The notes: a model not told the origin generated them from the sequence alone. DNA of 64,000 nt from Saccharothrix sp. HUAS TT1 (GCF_040744945.1 NZ_CP160453.1:5270001-5334000), one strand, 5' to 3'. Shown: positions 11,701 through 23,610, counted from the stretch's first letter. Numbers and translations are program-made.

Positions 11701-14700
11701 CCCGCGCCGGACCGGAGGGAGGCGGTCGAGGAGGTCACCGCGCCGAGCACCACCGCCGAGCACGCCCTGGCCGCCGTCTGGAGCCGCGTCCTGGGCGTTG
11801 ACGAGATCGGCGTCCACGACAACTTCTTCGACCTCGGCGGCGACTCCATCCTCAGCCTCCAGGTCGTCGCGCACGCCCGCGCCGCCGGCCTGCACCTCAC
11901 CTCCCGGGACGTGTTCACCCACCAGACCATCGCCGCCCTCGCCGCGGCCGCGACCGCGCACAGCCCCCGGCCCGAGACCGCGCCGTCCGGTGGACCGGCC
12001 CCCCTCACCCCGATCCAGCACTGGTTCTTCGACACCGTCCGGCACGCGCCGCACCACTTCCACCAGGCCGTGTACCTGGAACTGGCCGAGCACGCCGACC
12101 CGCGGGCCGTGCGCGCCGCCGTCCAAGCCCTGCACGCCCACCACGATGCCCTGCGCACCCGGTTCGACACCCACGAGCGGCGCCAGCACGTCGAGCCGGT
12201 CGCGGCCGACGGCTTCGAGCGGCTCGACCTCGGCGCGCTGCCGCCGCCGGAGCAGGACGCCGAGATCGACCGCGCGGCCCGCGCCGCGCAGACCGGCATG
12301 GACCTCGCCACCGGTCCGCTGTTGCGCGCGCAGGTGTTCCTCCTGGGCGCCGGCCGCCGGCCCCGGCTGCTGCTCACCGCGCACCACCTCGTGGTCGACG
12401 GCGTGTCCTGGCGCGTCCTGCTGGACGACTTCGACCGCGCCTACCACCAGGCGGCCCGGGGCGAGCCGGTCGACCTCGGCACGCCGACCACCTCCTTCAC
12501 CGACTGGGCCCGGCGGCTGACCGCGTGGGCCACCGGCGGCGGGGCCGCCGACGAGATCGCCCACTGGACCCGGACCGCCGCCGAGGCCAGGGCCGTGCCC
12601 CCGCCGCCGACCGACGACACCGGGCCCGACACCGTGGCCCACCTGGCCACCGTGCGCGTCCGGCTCGACCGGGGCCGGACCCGCGCGCTGCTCAAGGAGG
12701 TCCCCGGCGCCTACCGGACCCGGATCGACGACGTGCTGCTGAGCACGCTCGGACCCGTGCTGGCGCGGTGGACGGGGCGGCGGCGGGTGCTCGTCGGGCT
12801 GGAGGGCCACGGTCGGGAGGAGCTGTTCGACGACGTCGACCTCTCCCGCACCGTCGGCTGGTTCACCAGCCTGTACCCCCTGGTGCTCGACGTCGACCCG
12901 GAGTCGGGCTGGGACGGCACCATCAAGTCGGTCAAGGAGCAACTGCGGGCGGTGCCCGGCCGCGGCGTGGGGTACGGCGTGCTGCGCTACCTCGCGGGCG
13001 TGCCCGACCTCGAAGTCGAGCCGGCGATCACCGTCAACTACCTCGGCCAGTTCGCCTCCGGTGCGGCGGACCCCGCGAGCGCGTACTGCGTGCTCCCGGA
13101 GCGGCCGGGCGCCGACCAGGACCCCGGGCAGCGGCTGACCCAGACGATCGGGGTCGTCGGCGTGGTCGAGGACGAGGAGCTGACGCTCACCTGGGTGTAC
13201 TCCACCGGCCTGCACCGCGAGGCCACCGTGGCCGGGCTCGCGGCCGAGCACCTGCGCGCGTTGCAGGAGCTGATCGAGCACTGCACGCGTCCCGGGACCG
13301 GCGGGTCGACCCCCTCGGACTTCCCGCTGGCCGGTCTCGACCAGGCCGCGGTGGACCGGATCTGCGGCACCGGCCGGCAGGTCGAGGACGTCTACCCGCT
13401 CAGCGCCATGCAGACCGGCATCCTCTTCCACGCGCTCGCCGAGCCCGGCTCCGACCTCTACACCGAGCAGCTGCGCCTGACCCTCGACGGGGTCGACCGC
13501 CCCGAACTGCTCGCCGAGGCGTTCCAGCGCGTCGTGGACCGGACGCCCACGCTGCGCACCGCGATCGTCTGGGAGGACGTGCCCCAGCCGCTGCAGGTGG
13601 TCCACCGCGCGGTCCGGCTCCCGGTCACCCACCAGGACCTGAGCGCCACCGCGCCCGCCGAGCTGGAGGACCGGCTGCGCCGGGTGGCCGACGCGGACAA
13701 GGCCGCCGGGGTCGACCTGGCCACCGCCCCGCTGATGCGGCTCACGCTGGTGCGCCTGTCCGCCGACCGCGTCCACCTGGTCTTCACCATCCACCACGTC
13801 CTGGTCGACGGGTGGAGCCTGTCCGCCGTCTTCGCCGACCTGTTCGCGCACCACGCGGCCCTGCTCACCGGACGCCCCGTCGAGGCGCCCGCGCGCCGAC
13901 CGTTCCGCGACCACATCGAGTGGCAGCTCGGCTGGTCCTCCGCGGACGCGGAACGGCACTGGCGGCGGCAGCTGTCCGGGCTGTCCTCGACCACGCCCCT
14001 GCCGTACGACCGCAGGCCCACCGCCGCGCACCGCGCCAGGTCCTCCCGCGAGGTGGAGATCGGCCTGTCGGCCGACGTGTCCCACCGGCTGTCGGCGCTG
14101 TGCCGGCGCGAGCACCTGACGGTCAACACGCTGCTTCAGGGGGCGTGGGCGATCCTGCTCACCCGGCACGGCGCCGGCCCGGACGTCTGCTTCGGCGCCA
14201 CCGTCTCCGGCCGGTCGGGCGACCTGCCGGGGGTGGACGCCATGATCGGGCTGTTCATCAACACGATCCCGGTCCGCGTCACCGTCGACCGGGACCGGCC
14301 GCTGCTCGACTGGCTGCGCGCCCTGCAGGAGGCCGGGGTCGAGGCGCGCCAGCACGAGCACCTGCCGCTCACCCGGGTGCGCTCCTACAGCGACCTGCCG
14401 GCGGGCGCCGCGCTGTTCGACAGCATCGTCGTGTTCGAGAACTACCCGGTGCAGGCCGACCTGGGCACGGTCTCCGGGGTGCGGCTGGTCGGGGGCAGCG
14501 CGAACACCGGCACCAACTACCCGCTCAACCTCGTGGCCAGGACGACCGACCGCCTCGAGGTCACCCTGCACGTCGACCCGGACCTGTTCACCGACGACAC
14601 GGTCACCCGGCTGGCGGCGCACCTGCGCGTGCTGCTCACCGCGATCGCCGACGACCCGGCGCGGTCGGTCGGCGCGCTCCCCGTGCGCACCGCCGAGGAG

Positions 14701-17700
14701 CACCGGGCACTGGACCGGTGGACCGACACCGGGGACGACCGGTTCCTCGACCGGTGCGCGCACGAGCTGGTCGCCGACCGCGCCCGGGAGCACCCGCAGG
14801 CCGTCGCGGTCCGCCAAGGCGGCGACGAGCTGACCTACGCCGCGCTCGACGCCGCGGCCAACCGCCTGGCGCACCACCTCGTGGAGGCGGGGGTGCGGCC
14901 CGGCGCGCTGGTCGGGGTCCTGCTGGAGCGCGGCGCCGACCTGGTCGTCGCACTGCTGGCGGTGCTCAAGGCCGGCGGCGCGTACCTGCCGATGGACCCG
15001 GCGTACCCCGCCGAGCGGCTGCGGGTGATGACCGACGACGCGGCCCCCGCCCTGGTGCTGACCAGCCGCCGGCTCGCGGCCAGGGCTCCGGGCGCGGCGA
15101 CCTGCCTGGAGGACCTGGTGCTCGCCGGCCGCCCGGACACCCCGCCGCCGGTGCGGGTCTCCCCGGACGACCTGGCCTACGTCGTGTTCACCTCGGGATC
15201 GACCGGCCGGCCCAAGGGCGTGCTGGTCGAGCACCGGTCGCTGTGCAACACCGTGCTCGCGACGGCGGAGCGGTTCGGCACCGGACCGGGCAGCCGGGTG
15301 CTGCAGCTGTTCTCGATGAGCTTCGACGGCGGCACCTGGGACGTGTTCCGCGCGCTGACCGCCGGGGCGACGCTCTGCCTCGCCCCGCCCTCCTCCACCG
15401 AAGACGCCGAACGGCTCACCGACCGGCTGCGCGAGGAGCGGATCACCGAGGTCGCGCTCCCTCCCGCACTGCTGGCCGGCCTGGACGACCGGGACCTGCC
15501 CGACCTGGTCACCGTGGCGGTCGGCGGTGACGTCTGCCCGCCGGACCTGGTGTCGCGGTGGGCCGTCGACCGCCGCTTCCACAACGCCTACGGCCCCACC
15601 GAGACCGCGATCGCGGTGACCGTCTTCACCACCACCGGACCCGGTGACGCCGAGGCGCCCGTGCCGGTCGGGCAACCGTTGGCGAACACGCGGCTCCACG
15701 TGCTGGACGACCGGCTGCGGGTGGTCCCCATCGGGGTGCCGGGTGAGCTCTACGCGGGCGGGGCCGGGGTCGGCCGGGGATACCTCGGGCGGCCGGGGGC
15801 CACCGCGGAGCGGTTCGTCGCCGACCCGTTCGGACCGCCCGGCTCCCGGCTCTACCGCACGGGCGACCTGGCGCGGTGGCGCGCGGACGGCAACCTCGAC
15901 GTGCTCGGGCGCGTCGACCGGCAGGTCAAGGTGCGCGGGTACCGGATCGAGCCGGGGGAGGTCGAGCACGCGCTGCTGGCCCGACCCGAGGTCGGTGAGG
16001 CGGTCGTCGACGTCTGGCGGCAGGACGGCCGGCCGCGGCTCGTGGCCTACGTCGCGCCGCCGCCCGGCGGCCGACCGCCGACGCCCGAGGCCGTGCGGAC
16101 CGGGCTCGCCGCGTCGTTGCCCGCGCACCTGGTCCCGGCCGACGTCGTCGTCCTGCCCTCCCTGCCGCTCACCGCCAACGGCAAGCTCGACCGCGCGGCG
16201 CTGCCCCGGCCCACCGGCCGCCTCGCCGAGGCCGAGCACGTGCCCCCGGCCACCGACGTCGAGCAGGCGCTCGCCGGCCTCTGGGGCGAGCTGCTCGGCG
16301 TGGAGGGGATCGGCCTGGGCGACGACTTCTTCGACCTCGGCGGCGACTCCATCCTGTGCATCCGCCTGGTGTCCAGGGTGCGGGCCGAGCTGGGCGTCGC
16401 CCTGTCCCCGCGCGACGTCTTCGACGCGCCGACGCTCGGGGCGCTGGCGGCGGCCGTGGCGACGGGCCGGACGGCCGGAGCCCGGGAGACCGGCGCCATC
16501 CCCCGACTCGACCACGACGAACCCACGCCGCTGTCGTTCGGCCAGCTCCGGCTGTGGGTCCAGCAGGAGCTCGTGCCGGGCAGCACCGCGTACAACTCGA
16601 CCCGCGCGATCCGGCTCACCGGAGACCTGGACCTCGCCGCGCTGCGGGAGGCCGTGGCCGCCGTCGTCGCCCGGCACGAGGCGCTGCGCACGACGGTCAC
16701 CGCCGCCGAGGGCCGGGTCACCCAGGTCGTCCACCCGGCCGGTCCGGTGCCGGTCCCGGTCACCGACCTGGCGGAGGCCGAGCTGGCCGTCACCCTGTCC
16801 GCCTGGTGCGCGGAGCCGTTCGACCTGGCGCGGGGGCCGGTGCTGCGGGTGCGGGTGGCGCGCCTGCGGCCCGACGAGCACGTCCTCGTGTGGTCGGTGC
16901 ACCACTTCGCGGTCGACGGCTGGTCGTTCGACGTGCTGCTCCACGACCTCGGCGCGGCCTACACCGCCGCCGTCCGCGGCGCGTCCGCCGAGCTGCCCCC
17001 GCCACCGGTGCGGTACCGGGACTTCGCGGCGTGGCAGCGACACCGGCTCACCGGCTCGGTGGGCGAGGAGCTCACCGCCTACTGGCGCGATCGGCTGGCC
17101 GGCCTGACGCCGCTGCCGTGGCCGGCGGGCCCGTCCCACGCCGGCGAGGTGTCCCCGGCGGGCGCGGTGCACGTCTTCGAGCTCCCTGCCGGGATCGGGC
17201 GGGCGCTGCGCGAGGTGGGTCGCGGCTGCGGGGCGACGGTGTTCATGGTGCTGATGGCCGCCTGCCAACTGCTGCTGAGCCGCTACGCGGGCCAACGGGA
17301 CGTCGCGGTCGGGACGGTGACCTCGGGGCGCGGCCGGCAGGAGCTGGACGAGGTCGTCGGTTTCTTCGTCAACACCGTCGTGGTGCGCACCGACGTCGAC
17401 CCCGCACTGAGCTTCCAGGAGCTGCTTGCCGGGGTGCGGGAGACCGTGCTGGCGGCCTTCGAGCACGACGAGATGCCGTTCGAGAAGCTGGTGGAGCTCC
17501 TCGCGCCGGAACGGGTGGCCGGCCGAGTGCCGCTGGTGCGGACGCTGGTCGTGCTGCAGGGCGCGGCCGAGTCGGCGGTCGAGCTGCCCGGCCTGCGGGT
17601 GGCGGACGTCGCACCGCCCGTCGACGCGGTCGACTTCGACCTCATGCTGGAGTTCCACGAGCGCGGCGACGAGCTGACCGCTGTCGTCTACCACCGTGCG

Positions 17701-19575
17701 GAACTGCTCGACGCGGACGCGGTGCGCCGCCTGGGCGGCCACCTGTCCACGGTGCTGGCCGGAGTGGTGGCCGATCCCGACCGGCGGGTGGGCGGCGTCC
17801 CGCTGCTGTCGGCGGAGGAGTCGCGGCGGCTGACGGCCTCGGTGGCCTCCGACGTCGAGCCGGTGGCGCTGCCCGAGCTGTTCGCCGCCCGGATCGCCGG
17901 CGTCGCGGACGCGGTCGCCGTCGAGTGCGGCGCGACAGCGGTCGGGTACGCCGAGCTGGCCGCCCGGGTCGAGGACCTGGCCCGCCGGTTGGCCGGTCGC
18001 GGGATCGGCGCCGGCGACGCGGTGGCGGTCGTGGTCGGGCGGTCGGTCGACGCCGTGGTGTGCGCGCTGGCCGTCATGCGGACCGGCGCGGTGTACGTGC
18101 CCGTCGACCCCGAGTACCCGGCGGCCCGCATCGAGCTGATGCTCTCCGACGTCGAGCCGGCGCTGGTGCTGGTGTCCCGGGAGTGGGAGGGCGTGGTCTC
18201 CGGTGTGCCGGGTGTCCGCGCGGCGGTGGTCGACGAGGTGGACGGCCCCCCGGGTCGGCTGCCCGACGCGCTCCCGGCCGACGGCGCGGCCTACGTCATC
18301 TACACGTCGGGCTCGACCGGCGTGCCCAAGGGCGCTGTGGTGTCGCACGCGGGCCTGGCGGCGTTCGCCGCGTCGGTGATCGACAGCTGCGGGATCGGGC
18401 CGGGCAGCCGGGTGCTGCAGTTCGCCTCGCCGAGCTTCGACTCCTGGGTGCTGGAGCTGTGCGCCACCCTGCTGAGCGGCGCCACGCTGGTGGTGTCCCC
18501 CCGCGAGCTGCTGGCCGGTGAACGGCTCGGCGACGTGCTGGCCGACGAGCGCGTCACCCACGCCCTGGTCCCGCCGTCGGTGCTGGCCACCGTGCCCGAG
18601 CGGGACTTCCCCGACCTGCACACGATGATCGCGGCGGGCGAGGAGTGCTCGGCGGAGGTGGCGTCCCGCTGGGCGCGGACCTGCCGGCTGGTCAACGGCT
18701 ACGGCCCCACCGAGACGACCGTGCTGGCGACGCTGAGCGACCCGGTGCCACCGGACGGCTCGGCCCCGCCGATCGGCCGCGCGGTGGGCGGCGCGCGGCT
18801 GTACGTGCTGGACCCGGGCCTGGCGCCGGTGCCGGTCGGGGTGGCGGGCGAGCTGTACGTGGCCGGTCCGGGTGTCGCGCACGGCTACCACGACCGACCC
18901 GGGCTGACCGCGCACCGGTTCGTGGCCTGCCCGTTCGCCGGGCCGGGGGAGCGGATGTACCGCACCGGCGACCTGGTGCGGTGGCGGCCGGACGGCCAGC
19001 TGGAGTTCGTCGGCCGCGCGGACGACCAGGTCAAGATCCGCGGCTACCGGATCGAGCTGGGCGAGGTCCAGGCCGTGCTGGAGGCCGCGCCCGAGGTCGC
19101 CCGAGCCGCGGTCCTGGTCCGCCACGACCGGCGCACCGGCGCCGCCCACCTGGCCGCCTACGTGGTCCCGGCAGCGGACCCGGAACGGCTCTCCCCGGCA
19201 CGGCTGCGCGCGGTGGCCGCCGAGCGCCTGCCCCGCTACATGGTCCCCACGACGTTCACCGTCCTGCCCCGGATGCCACTGCTGGTCAACGGCAAGCTCG
19301 ACCGCGCCGCCCTGCCCGCTCCCGACCACCACCAGACCGAGGAGGCGTTCGTGGCTCCTCGCACCGAGACCGAACGCCTGCTGGCCGGGATCTGGACCAG
19401 GGTCCTGGGCGCCGACGCGATCGGTGTGCACGACAACTTCTTCGACCTCGGCGGCGACTCCATCCTCAGCCTCCAGGTCGTCGCCAACGCCCGCGCCGCC
19501 GGGCTCCACCTGACCTCCCGGGACGTCTTCACCCACCAAACCATCGCCGCATTAGCCGCAACCCGGACCGGGTAG
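8713..19575 (+). CDS. Non-ribosomal peptide synthetase: C-A-T-E-C-A-T-C-A-T, no terminal domain
   Basis: Protein of 3620 residues starting at the ATG that overlaps the upstream stop, preceded by AGGAGG; the frame is open far upstream but only this start is coupled and gives a normal N-terminal helix. Approximate positions: C 8863-10130 (HHIAIDG); A 10220-11720; T 11750-11950; E 12000-13290 ([10 protein letters not shown]); C 13390-14640 (HHVLVDG); A 14750-16200; T 16230-16450; C 16530-17790 (HHFAVDG); A 17870-19320; T 19345-19560. Codes in GrsA numbering: first A as in the upstream gene (D G L L M G G V F); second D235 G236 W239 A278 A299 G301 A322 I330 A331; third D235 S236 L239 L278 I299 A301 G322 V330 L331. 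The protein ends right after a T domain carrying [15 protein letters not shown], a signature shared with the two T domains that feed E domains here. No thioesterase or reductase is fused. Confidence 0.95.
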   Translation: MTTSSADDARMAALPEHVRELLLRRLAGEADDVAGADATATITRAPDGGPPPLSFGQRRLWFLHTLDPDDTSYNSTVALRLTGRLDERALGRALDALVHRHETLRTTFLSTDGTVTPVVQPPDGQPITTIDLTELDRAELAAELDEQLRAETGLAFDLVRGPVLRATLLRLDPEEHVLVLAVHHIAIDGWSFGVLVRELGALYADPHAAPTGPRVRYADFAAWQRDRLAGPDGVRLLDYWRERLAGMSVLELPTERPRPAVESSRGAVHHFQVPTEVAVALRRLGRECGATLFTVLTAAWQVLLARYCGRRDVAVGTVTSGRGHPDLDEVVGFFVNTVVLRSDVDEEQPFRRFLASVREVVLGAFEHDELPFEKLVEVLAPERIAGRTPLVRTMVVLQNAPRAAAGLPDLRVDEIAIPATSVNFEVMLEFTEHDDRLEGALFYRTELFGAQWARHCAEHLVTLLRGVVADPGRRVGELPLLSVEERRALLAVGRGPVTSFPRDVGVHGVVEGHARVRPDAVAVVHGDVVLTYGELDSRAARLAAYLTGLGVGRGSRVVLSPHRGVELVVGILAVLKAGAAYVPVDPDYPVDRIAFMVADVGARVVLTQERFRDRFSGIGAGGVLVVCLDSDWSVIERCPDDLPSCAVSGGDLACVLFTSGSTGVSKGVASSHGAVLRTFFGQDYIRFGPDEVVVQSAPIWWDGLALELWSVLLHGGTSVLQSGQTPDADEIERLVARHKVTTVLLPASLFNAMVDHYPGVFDAVGQVMTGGQVASLRHMRRARAEHPDVLLLNGYGPVESMVFTHCHHVGEEVHTEDTVPVGRTIANTSGYVLDDRLRLVPVGMTGELYVSGPGLAWGYWNRFGLTASRFVACPFGVPGERMYRTGDLVRWRADGQLEFVGRADDQVKIRGYRIEPGEVQAVLVEAEGVDQAVVVAQREPDVLLAYVVPSAGATPSPKELRALVEQRLPRYMVPSAITIVDRIPLLDNGKVDRAALPAPDRREAVEEVTAPSTTAEHALAAVWSRVLGVDEIGVHDNFFDLGGDSILSLQVVAHARAAGLHLTSRDVFTHQTIAALAAAATAHSPRPETAPSGGPAPLTPIQHWFFDTVRHAPHHFHQAVYLELAEHADPRAVRAAVQALHAHHDALRTRFDTHERRQHVEPVAADGFERLDLGALPPPEQDAEIDRAARAAQTGMDLATGPLLRAQVFLLGAGRRPRLLLTAHHLVVDGVSWRVLLDDFDRAYHQAARGEPVDLGTPTTSFTDWARRLTAWATGGGAADEIAHWTRTAAEARAVPPPPTDDTGPDTVAHLATVRVRLDRGRTRALLKEVPGAYRTRIDDVLLSTLGPVLARWTGRRRVLVGLEGHGREELFDDVDLSRTVGWFTSLYPLVLDVDPESGWDGTIKSVKEQLRAVPGRGVGYGVLRYLAGVPDLEVEPAITVNYLGQFASGAADPASAYCVLPERPGADQDPGQRLTQTIGVVGVVEDEELTLTWVYSTGLHREATVAGLAAEHLRALQELIEHCTRPGTGGSTPSDFPLAGLDQAAVDRICGTGRQVEDVYPLSAMQTGILFHALAEPGSDLYTEQLRLTLDGVDRPELLAEAFQRVVDRTPTLRTAIVWEDVPQPLQVVHRAVRLPVTHQDLSATAPAELEDRLRRVADADKAAGVDLATAPLMRLTLVRLSADRVHLVFTIHHVLVDGWSLSAVFADLFAHHAALLTGRPVEAPARRPFRDHIEWQLGWSSADAERHWRRQLSGLSSTTPLPYDRRPTAAHRARSSREVEIGLSADVSHRLSALCRREHLTVNTLLQGAWAILLTRHGAGPDVCFGATVSGRSGDLPGVDAMIGLFINTIPVRVTVDRDRPLLDWLRALQEAGVEARQHEHLPLTRVRSYSDLPAGAALFDSIVVFENYPVQADLGTVSGVRLVGGSANTGTNYPLNLVARTTDRLEVTLHVDPDLFTDDTVTRLAAHLRVLLTAIADDPARSVGALPVRTAEEHRALDRWTDTGDDRFLDRCAHELVADRAREHPQAVAVRQGGDELTYAALDAAANRLAHHLVEAGVRPGALVGVLLERGADLVVALLAVLKAGGAYLPMDPAYPAERLRVMTDDAAPALVLTSRRLAARAPGAATCLEDLVLAGRPDTPPPVRVSPDDLAYVVFTSGSTGRPKGVLVEHRSLCNTVLATAERFGTGPGSRVLQLFSMSFDGGTWDVFRALTAGATLCLAPPSSTEDAERLTDRLREERITEVALPPALLAGLDDRDLPDLVTVAVGGDVCPPDLVSRWAVDRRFHNAYGPTETAIAVTVFTTTGPGDAEAPVPVGQPLANTRLHVLDDRLRVVPIGVPGELYAGGAGVGRGYLGRPGATAERFVADPFGPPGSRLYRTGDLARWRADGNLDVLGRVDRQVKVRGYRIEPGEVEHALLARPEVGEAVVDVWRQDGRPRLVAYVAPPPGGRPPTPEAVRTGLAASLPAHLVPADVVVLPSLPLTANGKLDRAALPRPTGRLAEAEHVPPATDVEQALAGLWGELLGVEGIGLGDDFFDLGGDSILCIRLVSRVRAELGVALSPRDVFDAPTLGALAAAVATGRTAGARETGAIPRLDHDEPTPLSFGQLRLWVQQELVPGSTAYNSTRAIRLTGDLDLAALREAVAAVVARHEALRTTVTAAEGRVTQVVHPAGPVPVPVTDLAEAELAVTLSAWCAEPFDLARGPVLRVRVARLRPDEHVLVWSVHHFAVDGWSFDVLLHDLGAAYTAAVRGASAELPPPPVRYRDFAAWQRHRLTGSVGEELTAYWRDRLAGLTPLPWPAGPSHAGEVSPAGAVHVFELPAGIGRALREVGRGCGATVFMVLMAACQLLLSRYAGQRDVAVGTVTSGRGRQELDEVVGFFVNTVVVRTDVDPALSFQELLAGVRETVLAAFEHDEMPFEKLVELLAPERVAGRVPLVRTLVVLQGAAESAVELPGLRVADVAPPVDAVDFDLMLEFHERGDELTAVVYHRAELLDADAVRRLGGHLSTVLAGVVADPDRRVGGVPLLSAEESRRLTASVASDVEPVALPELFAARIAGVADAVAVECGATAVGYAELAARVEDLARRLAGRGIGAGDAVAVVVGRSVDAVVCALAVMRTGAVYVPVDPEYPAARIELMLSDVEPALVLVSREWEGVVSGVPGVRAAVVDEVDGPPGRLPDALPADGAAYVIYTSGSTGVPKGAVVSHAGLAAFAASVIDSCGIGPGSRVLQFASPSFDSWVLELCATLLSGATLVVSPRELLAGERLGDVLADERVTHALVPPSVLATVPERDFPDLHTMIAAGEECSAEVASRWARTCRLVNGYGPTETTVLATLSDPVPPDGSAPPIGRAVGGARLYVLDPGLAPVPVGVAGELYVAGPGVAHGYHDRPGLTAHRFVACPFAGPGERMYRTGDLVRWRPDGQLEFVGRADDQVKIRGYRIELGEVQAVLEAAPEVARAAVLVRHDRRTGAAHLAAYVVPAADPERLSPARLRAVAAERLPRYMVPTTFTVLPRMPLLVNGKLDRAALPAPDHHQTEEAFVAPRTETERLLAGIWTRVLGADAIGVHDNFFDLGGDSILSLQVVANARAAGLHLTSRDVFTHQTIAALAATRTG
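10107..11520 (+). repeat. A-domain cassette, copy 2
   Basis: Partner of 2311-3730 in the first NRPS gene. The A-domain core 10440-11130 matches that of the first gene almost base for base, including silent positions, and encodes the same predicted pocket. A block at about 10330-10435 differs. The A8-A9 segment (about 11340-11470) also resembles the partial A domain at 388-510, so this part occurs in three similar copies. Confidence 0.8.
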
Positions 19576-19660
19576 CGGATTCAGGTCGCCGCCACGTCGA
19601 CCGACACCGCCGAGCAGACCGGGCCGGAGCCGTCCCGTCGGAAGTCGAACGCGGGCTCGC

Positions 19661-20021
19661 AGCATCACCAGCCCCAACGGCGTCGTGACGGTCACCGTGG
19701 ACGCCGACGGGGCGCTGGTCGACGCGACGTTCGCCGACGGGATCGTCCGGACCACGCCGGACGAGTTGAGCGGGCAGTTGCTCATCGCGCTCAGCCGGGC
19801 CGAGGCGCAGATCACCGGACGCGTCCGCGAGGTCGCCGGCGAGACCGTCGGCGAAGACGGCGCCGACCGGATCGCCGGCTACTACGCGCAGAAGTTCGCC
19901 GGGCTCGGGGAACCCGACCAGGGCGCCGTGCGCCCGGACCAGCGGTGGCGCCGCCACCGACAGCCACAACGACAGTCGTTTCAAGGTCGTCGACGTCGAC
20001 GTCAGCCTGTTCGGCCAGTAA
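19661..20021 (+). pseudogene. YbaB/EbfC-like protein remnant, N-terminus missing and frameshifted
   Basis: The frame from 19661 reads ITSPNGVVTVTVDADG and continues with a beta-strand/helix pattern typical of the small actinobacterial YbaB/EbfC-like proteins (nucleoid-associated or secretion-linked families). The usual N-terminal helix is absent: the 85 bases after the NRPS stop contain no start codon leading into it. Near 19920-19935 the coding sense moves to the +1 frame, which ends plausibly as FKVVDVDVSLFGQ before TAA at 20019-20021. The gene is therefore probably dead, or it is damaged at a junction with the NRPS gene end. A start at GTG 19685 would give a shorter protein with an unnatural basic tail. 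Confidence 0.5.
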
Positions 20022-20080
20022 GTCCGGACCCCGCGAGGCTTCGTCGCACAGGACAACGAGACCATGACATGACCCGTATA

Positions 20081-20117
20081 ACCCGTCCCGCACCCCACGC
20101 GCGGCGGGTCTTTCGGC
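20081..20117 (+). terminator. Possible terminator hairpin after the YbaB remnant
   Basis: The arms 20081-20091 and 20101-20109 can pair through nine base pairs with a 2-base bulge around a 9-base loop, followed by CTTTCGG. It is GC-rich with only a short T run. Confidence 0.3.
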
Positions 20118-20451
20118 GTCTGTGGGCGTCGGCGGCGCCCACCCCTGCGCTCGGAACGGCGGTACGTTTCGCCCTTTGCGGGGCTCGCTGATCGCCGTAC
20201 CGGGAACGGGCTGCACCGGGATGTTGCCGCAGCCGGACCACCGCACGGCGAGGCTCCCGGTCGGGGCATCGGATCTTGGCCGACTGCGGTCCTGTCGGGG
20301 CCCAGCCCGTCCAGCACCCGACCGCGCAGCCTGCGCCATGACCTGGGACGTCACGACGAAGGCTGACTGTTCGCGCAGTTTCCGCATGATTACGGGTGAC
20401 TCATCGTGCGTGGTGAAAGTTCAGGTCAAAGGAGGGTTTGATCGGCGGTAT

Positions 20452-20623
20452 GGGGTTGGATTCGGTGGTATTTGGAACCGAACGCATCCAAAGGACCTCG
20501 GCCGGCTCAGCCCCGACGAGTGCGAAGCCGCCTGGCACGCAGCCCGGACAGAGCTGACTGCCATCCCGGCAGCACCGACCCGATCCAGGTAACAACCACC
20601 TCGGATATCGGGGGAACCTCAGT
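20452..20623 (+). pseudogene. IS3-family transposase C-terminal remnant (copy 1)
   Basis: The frame ending at 20592 reads WNRTHPKDLGRLSPDECEAA, the extreme C-terminus of an IS3-type OrfB (consensus-like RIQKDLGWLSPDEYEAAWH). About 45 codons survive. The bases after the stop to about 20623 resemble those after the stop of the second remnant at 38103-38303, so they are probably the IS right end. The catalytic core is absent. From here to 20921 I see no gene I can support on either strand. Confidence 0.55.
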
Positions 20624-20921
20624 GTTGCCTTCCCCACGTGGTGGTCGGTGGCGATCCGCTCGGCGAGCGCGGTCGGGCGCGGCAAGGCGGACACCGACGT
20701 GGCGCGGTTCGCCTTGCCCGTCGGAGCGGCTGTGGAATCCGCGCCTGCGGAGTCCAACCGGGAGCCATCGCTCGGCAGCCACGGTCGGTTACCACCTCCG
20801 CGCGGTGCTCGATTGGTGGGTTGGCCGGAGCGCCCGGGGGTAGCCGAGGTCACGTCAGTCGCGTCCCGGGTCCTGCGCACCGAGGCGTTCCACAGTGCGC
20901 GATCGGATGCGGAGGCCGCCC

Positions 20922-21920
20922 ATGACCCCACCGGCAAGCCTGGCTGGAAGGCGAAGAAGGCAGGACGAGGTGCAGGGGCGGGGCCGGCGACTGGGTTGGC
21001 TGAGCTTCGCCCTGGGCGTGGTGCAGTTGGCGGCGCCGGGTGCGGTGCGCCGGCTCAGCGGGGTGGACGATTCCGCGCGGTCGCGGGCGGTGGTGCCGGT
21101 CGTCGGAGCGAGGGAGCTGGTCCACGCGGCCGGGCTCCTGACGAGCCGGCGGAAGGGCGCTTGGGCGTGGACCAGGGTCGTGGGCGACGCGATGGACCTG
21201 ACCGCGCTGGGGGTGGCCCTCGCCCACCGCGGCGGGGGCCGCCGACGACGGCTGGTCGGGGTCACCGGCGCCGTCGCCGGGATCACGGCACTGGACCTGC
21301 TGACCGCCGTGCAGGCCACCCGGGAGGCACGCACCAGTTCCGCGCCGGCGGCGCGGGGCGCACGTACAGGAGGATCCGTGGAACTGACGGCAACGACAAC
21401 CATCCGCAAACCGGCGTCGGAGGTCTACGCGTTCTGGCGCGACCTGGAGAACCTCCCGACGTTCATGGCGCACCTCGAACAGGTCCGCACCACCGGTGAC
21501 CGGACGAGCCACTGGACGGCCAGTGCCCCGTTCGGGAAGGACGTCGAGTGGGACGCGGAGATCATCGACGAGACGCCCGGCGAGAAGATCGTGTGGCGGT
21601 CGATCGGGGAAACCGCCGTGCCGAACGCCGGCACGGTGCACTTCACGCCCGCCCCTGACGGTGTGAGCACCGAGGTGTTCGTCGTCCTGGTGTACGACAT
21701 CCCGGGCGGCGCGGTCGGCAAGGCGGTCGCCAAGTACTTCGGCGAGGAGCCGCACCAGCAGCTCGACGACGACCTGCGCCGGTTCAAGCAGGTCGTGGAG
21801 ACCGGTGAGGTGGTCCGCTCCGACGGCGCCCCGTGGGGCAAGAGGGCACGCGAGGAGTTCCCGCAACGCCCCGCGCAACCCCTGTCGGATTCCGAGCTCG
21901 CGAAGGGAGCGGACGCGTGA
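20922..21920 (+). CDS. SRPBCC (START/COQ10-like) protein with N-terminal hydrophobic segments
   Basis: 332 residues. The first 120 or so contain hydrophobic stretches ([30 protein letters not shown]) separated by a basic loop, suggesting membrane anchoring. Residues about 150-300 form an SRPBCC fold: [20 protein letters not shown], then the WDAEI and VEV-type strands and a C-terminal helix that would cover a hydrophobic pocket. This layout matches the integral-membrane SRPBCC proteins of actinobacteria; ligand and role are unknown. The ATG start is chosen because GGAGG lies 6 bases upstream; a GTG 27 bases earlier is possible. Its stop overlaps the next start (GTGA), so the two genes are translationally coupled. 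Confidence 0.8.
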   Translation: MTPPASLAGRRRRQDEVQGRGRRLGWLSFALGVVQLAAPGAVRRLSGVDDSARSRAVVPVVGARELVHAAGLLTSRRKGAWAWTRVVGDAMDLTALGVALAHRGGGRRRRLVGVTGAVAGITALDLLTAVQATREARTSSAPAARGARTGGSVELTATTTIRKPASEVYAFWRDLENLPTFMAHLEQVRTTGDRTSHWTASAPFGKDVEWDAEIIDETPGEKIVWRSIGETAVPNAGTVHFTPAPDGVSTEVFVVLVYDIPGGAVGKAVAKYFGEEPHQQLDDDLRRFKQVVETGEVVRSDGAPWGKRAREEFPQRPAQPLSDSELAKGADA

Positions 21921-23092
21921 GGGCTACCACCTGGGCGGGCCGCAACAAGGTCGAGGTCCGCGACGTGCCGGACCCGAAGATCCTCAACAGCCGCGATGCG
22001 ATCGTCCGGATCACCTCCACCGCGATCTGCGGCTCGGACCTGCACCTGGTCGACGGCTACGTGCCGACCATGCAGGACGGGGACGTCCTGGGGCACGAGT
22101 TCATGGGCGAGGTGGTCGAGGTCGGCTCAGGGGTCGATCCGGGCCGGCTGCGCGTCGGGGACCGGGTCGTGGTGCCGTTCCCGATCGCCTGCGGCGCGTG
22201 CGCCGCCTGCGCAGCCGAGCTGTACTCCTGCTGCGAGAACTCCAACCCCAACGCCGGGATCGCGGAGAAGATGTTCGGCCACCCGGTCGCCGGGATCTTC
22301 GGCTACTCCCACCTGACCGGGGGTTTTGCGGGCGGTCAGGCGCAGTACGCGCGGGTGCCGTTCGCCGACGTCGGCCCGCTGAAGATCGAGTCCGACCTGA
22401 CCGACGAGCAGGTGCTGTTCCTGTCCGACATCCTGCCCACCGGCTACATGGGCGCCGAGATGTGCGACATCCAGCCCAGCGACGTGGTGGCCGTCTGGGG
22501 CGCCGGACCGGTCGGCCAGTTCGCCATGGACAGCGCCCGGCTCCTGGGCGCCGCGCAGGTCATCGCCATCGACAAGGAGCCCTACCGGCTGGAACTGGCG
22601 GAACGGGCGGGTCACACGCCGGTGAACTTCGAGGAGGTCGACGTGCGCTCCCGGCTGCTGGAGCTGACCGGTGGGCGCGGCCCGGACAAGTGCGTCGACG
22701 CCGTCGGCCTGGAGGCCACCCACGGCAGCGCGCACATCGCCGCCTACGACCGGATCAAGCAAGCCGTGCGGTCGGAGACCGAACGCCCGCACGCGTTGCG
22801 CCAGGCGATCATGTCGTGCCGCAGCGGCGGTGTGGTCTCGGTGATCGGCGTGTACGGCGGCCTGCTGGACAAGTTCCCCGCCGGTGCGTGGATGAACCGG
22901 TCGCTGACCCTGCGCACCGGGCAGTGCCACGTGCAGCGCTACATGAAGCCGCTGCTGGAGCACATCGAACGCGGGGACATCGACCCGACCCGGATCATCA
23001 CCCACACCCTGCCGCTCGACGAGGCGGAACACGGCTTCGACATCTTCAAGAACAAGCAGGACAACTGCGAGAAGGTCGTCCTCAAACCCTGA
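21917..23092 (+). CDS. Zinc-dependent alcohol dehydrogenase (formaldehyde-dehydrogenase-like MDR)
   Basis: 391 residues, medium-chain dehydrogenase/reductase. Catalytic zinc region [11 protein letters not shown] and [12 protein letters not shown]; structural zinc cysteines in [15 protein letters not shown]; nucleotide-binding [19 protein letters not shown]. The long insert [20 protein letters not shown] and the middle segment [17 protein letters not shown] are typical of the glutathione-independent formaldehyde dehydrogenase-like branch often found in actinomycetes. It should oxidise an alcohol or aldehyde with NAD(P)+; the physiological substrate cannot be read. The GTG start overlaps the stop of the SRPBCC gene, and a GAAGGGA sequence precedes it. 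Pairing with an SRPBCC membrane protein suggests a two-gene stress or lipid-related operon (inference). Confidence 0.9.
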   Translation: MRATTWAGRNKVEVRDVPDPKILNSRDAIVRITSTAICGSDLHLVDGYVPTMQDGDVLGHEFMGEVVEVGSGVDPGRLRVGDRVVVPFPIACGACAACAAELYSCCENSNPNAGIAEKMFGHPVAGIFGYSHLTGGFAGGQAQYARVPFADVGPLKIESDLTDEQVLFLSDILPTGYMGAEMCDIQPSDVVAVWGAGPVGQFAMDSARLLGAAQVIAIDKEPYRLELAERAGHTPVNFEEVDVRSRLLELTGGRGPDKCVDAVGLEATHGSAHIAAYDRIKQAVRSETERPHALRQAIMSCRSGGVVSVIGVYGGLLDKFPAGAWMNRSLTLRTGQCHVQRYMKPLLEHIERGDIDPTRIITHTLPLDEAEHGFDIFKNKQDNCEKVVLKP

Positions 23093-23169
23093 GGGCGGCG
23101 CCGGTCCGCCGGGTCGGGTGGTGTGGCCCGTCCCGGGGAACCGGAGGCCCCGACGAGCGAGGGGATCAC

Positions 23170-23288
23170 ATGAGTGCGCCGCGCCAGGTGGCCGTCGGGG
23201 TGCTGGCCGACGGAGGCCTGCCCGAGCGGGTGATCACGACGATCGCAGACGAGCTGCCCGACCTCTTCTCCGCCAGGGTGAGCGGGCG
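23170..23288 (+). pseudogene. Decapitated gene: intact start, body lost
   Basis: A normal start (GAGGGG then ATG) opens MSAPRQVAVGVLADGGLPER and about 20 more well-formed residues (ITTIADELPDLFSARVSG). It resembles the N-terminus of conserved actinobacterial hypothetical proteins with an amphipathic beginning. From about 23290 the frame runs antisense through a P450 remnant and has no sensible protein character. The gene body was apparently replaced by unrelated DNA. Confidence 0.45.
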
Positions 23289-23289
23289 G

Positions 23290-23610
23290 CGCGCGGTAAC
23301 CGTTGGAGATGAACGAGTCCAGGTGCGCCGGCCCCTCCGGCGCAACCGCGAACGCCATCGCCGGGAACCGGTCGAACAGCGCGGGCAACGCGATCGTCGC
23401 CTCCAGCCGGGCCGGCGGCGCCCGGGCAGTAGTGCGCGCCGCAACCGAACGCGACGTGCGATTCGTCCGCCTGGGTGATGTCGAACTCGTCGGCGTCCGT
23501 GCCGTGTCGTGCCGGGTCACGGCCCAGCGGCGCGTACCCGGCGAGGATCGCGTCACCCCGCCGGATGACGACCCCGCCGACGTCGGTGTTCGCCCGTGGC
23601 GGGGTCTTCG
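23290..23610 (-). pseudogene. Cytochrome P450 C-terminal remnant
   Basis: Reading the minus strand from about 23610: TDVGGVVIRRGDAILAGYAP, then GRDPARHGTDADEFDIT and the haem loop HVAFGCGAHYCPGA (consensus FGxGxHxCxGA; the haem-ligand Cys is present). Directly after the haem loop the coding sense shifts frame, as if one base were lost, and continues ARLEATIALPALFDRF and LDSFISNGYRA, the normal P450 C-terminus. Everything upstream of the last third of a P450 is missing. Non-functional; it presumably came from a deleted biosynthetic or catabolic gene. Confidence 0.75.

Noticed and set aside
8236-19539. A 3767-codon open frame on the minus strand, antisense to the second NRPS gene
   Set aside because: It is a shadow of high-GC codons in the NRPS gene; its translation is low-complexity (Gly, Arg, His, Gln, Val rich) and has no domain pattern.
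20401-20937. Minus-strand open frame reading ATDHHVGKA and similar
   Set aside because: Overlaps the IS3 remnant and the start of the SRPBCC gene, has no recognisable domain, and its composition looks like a shadow.
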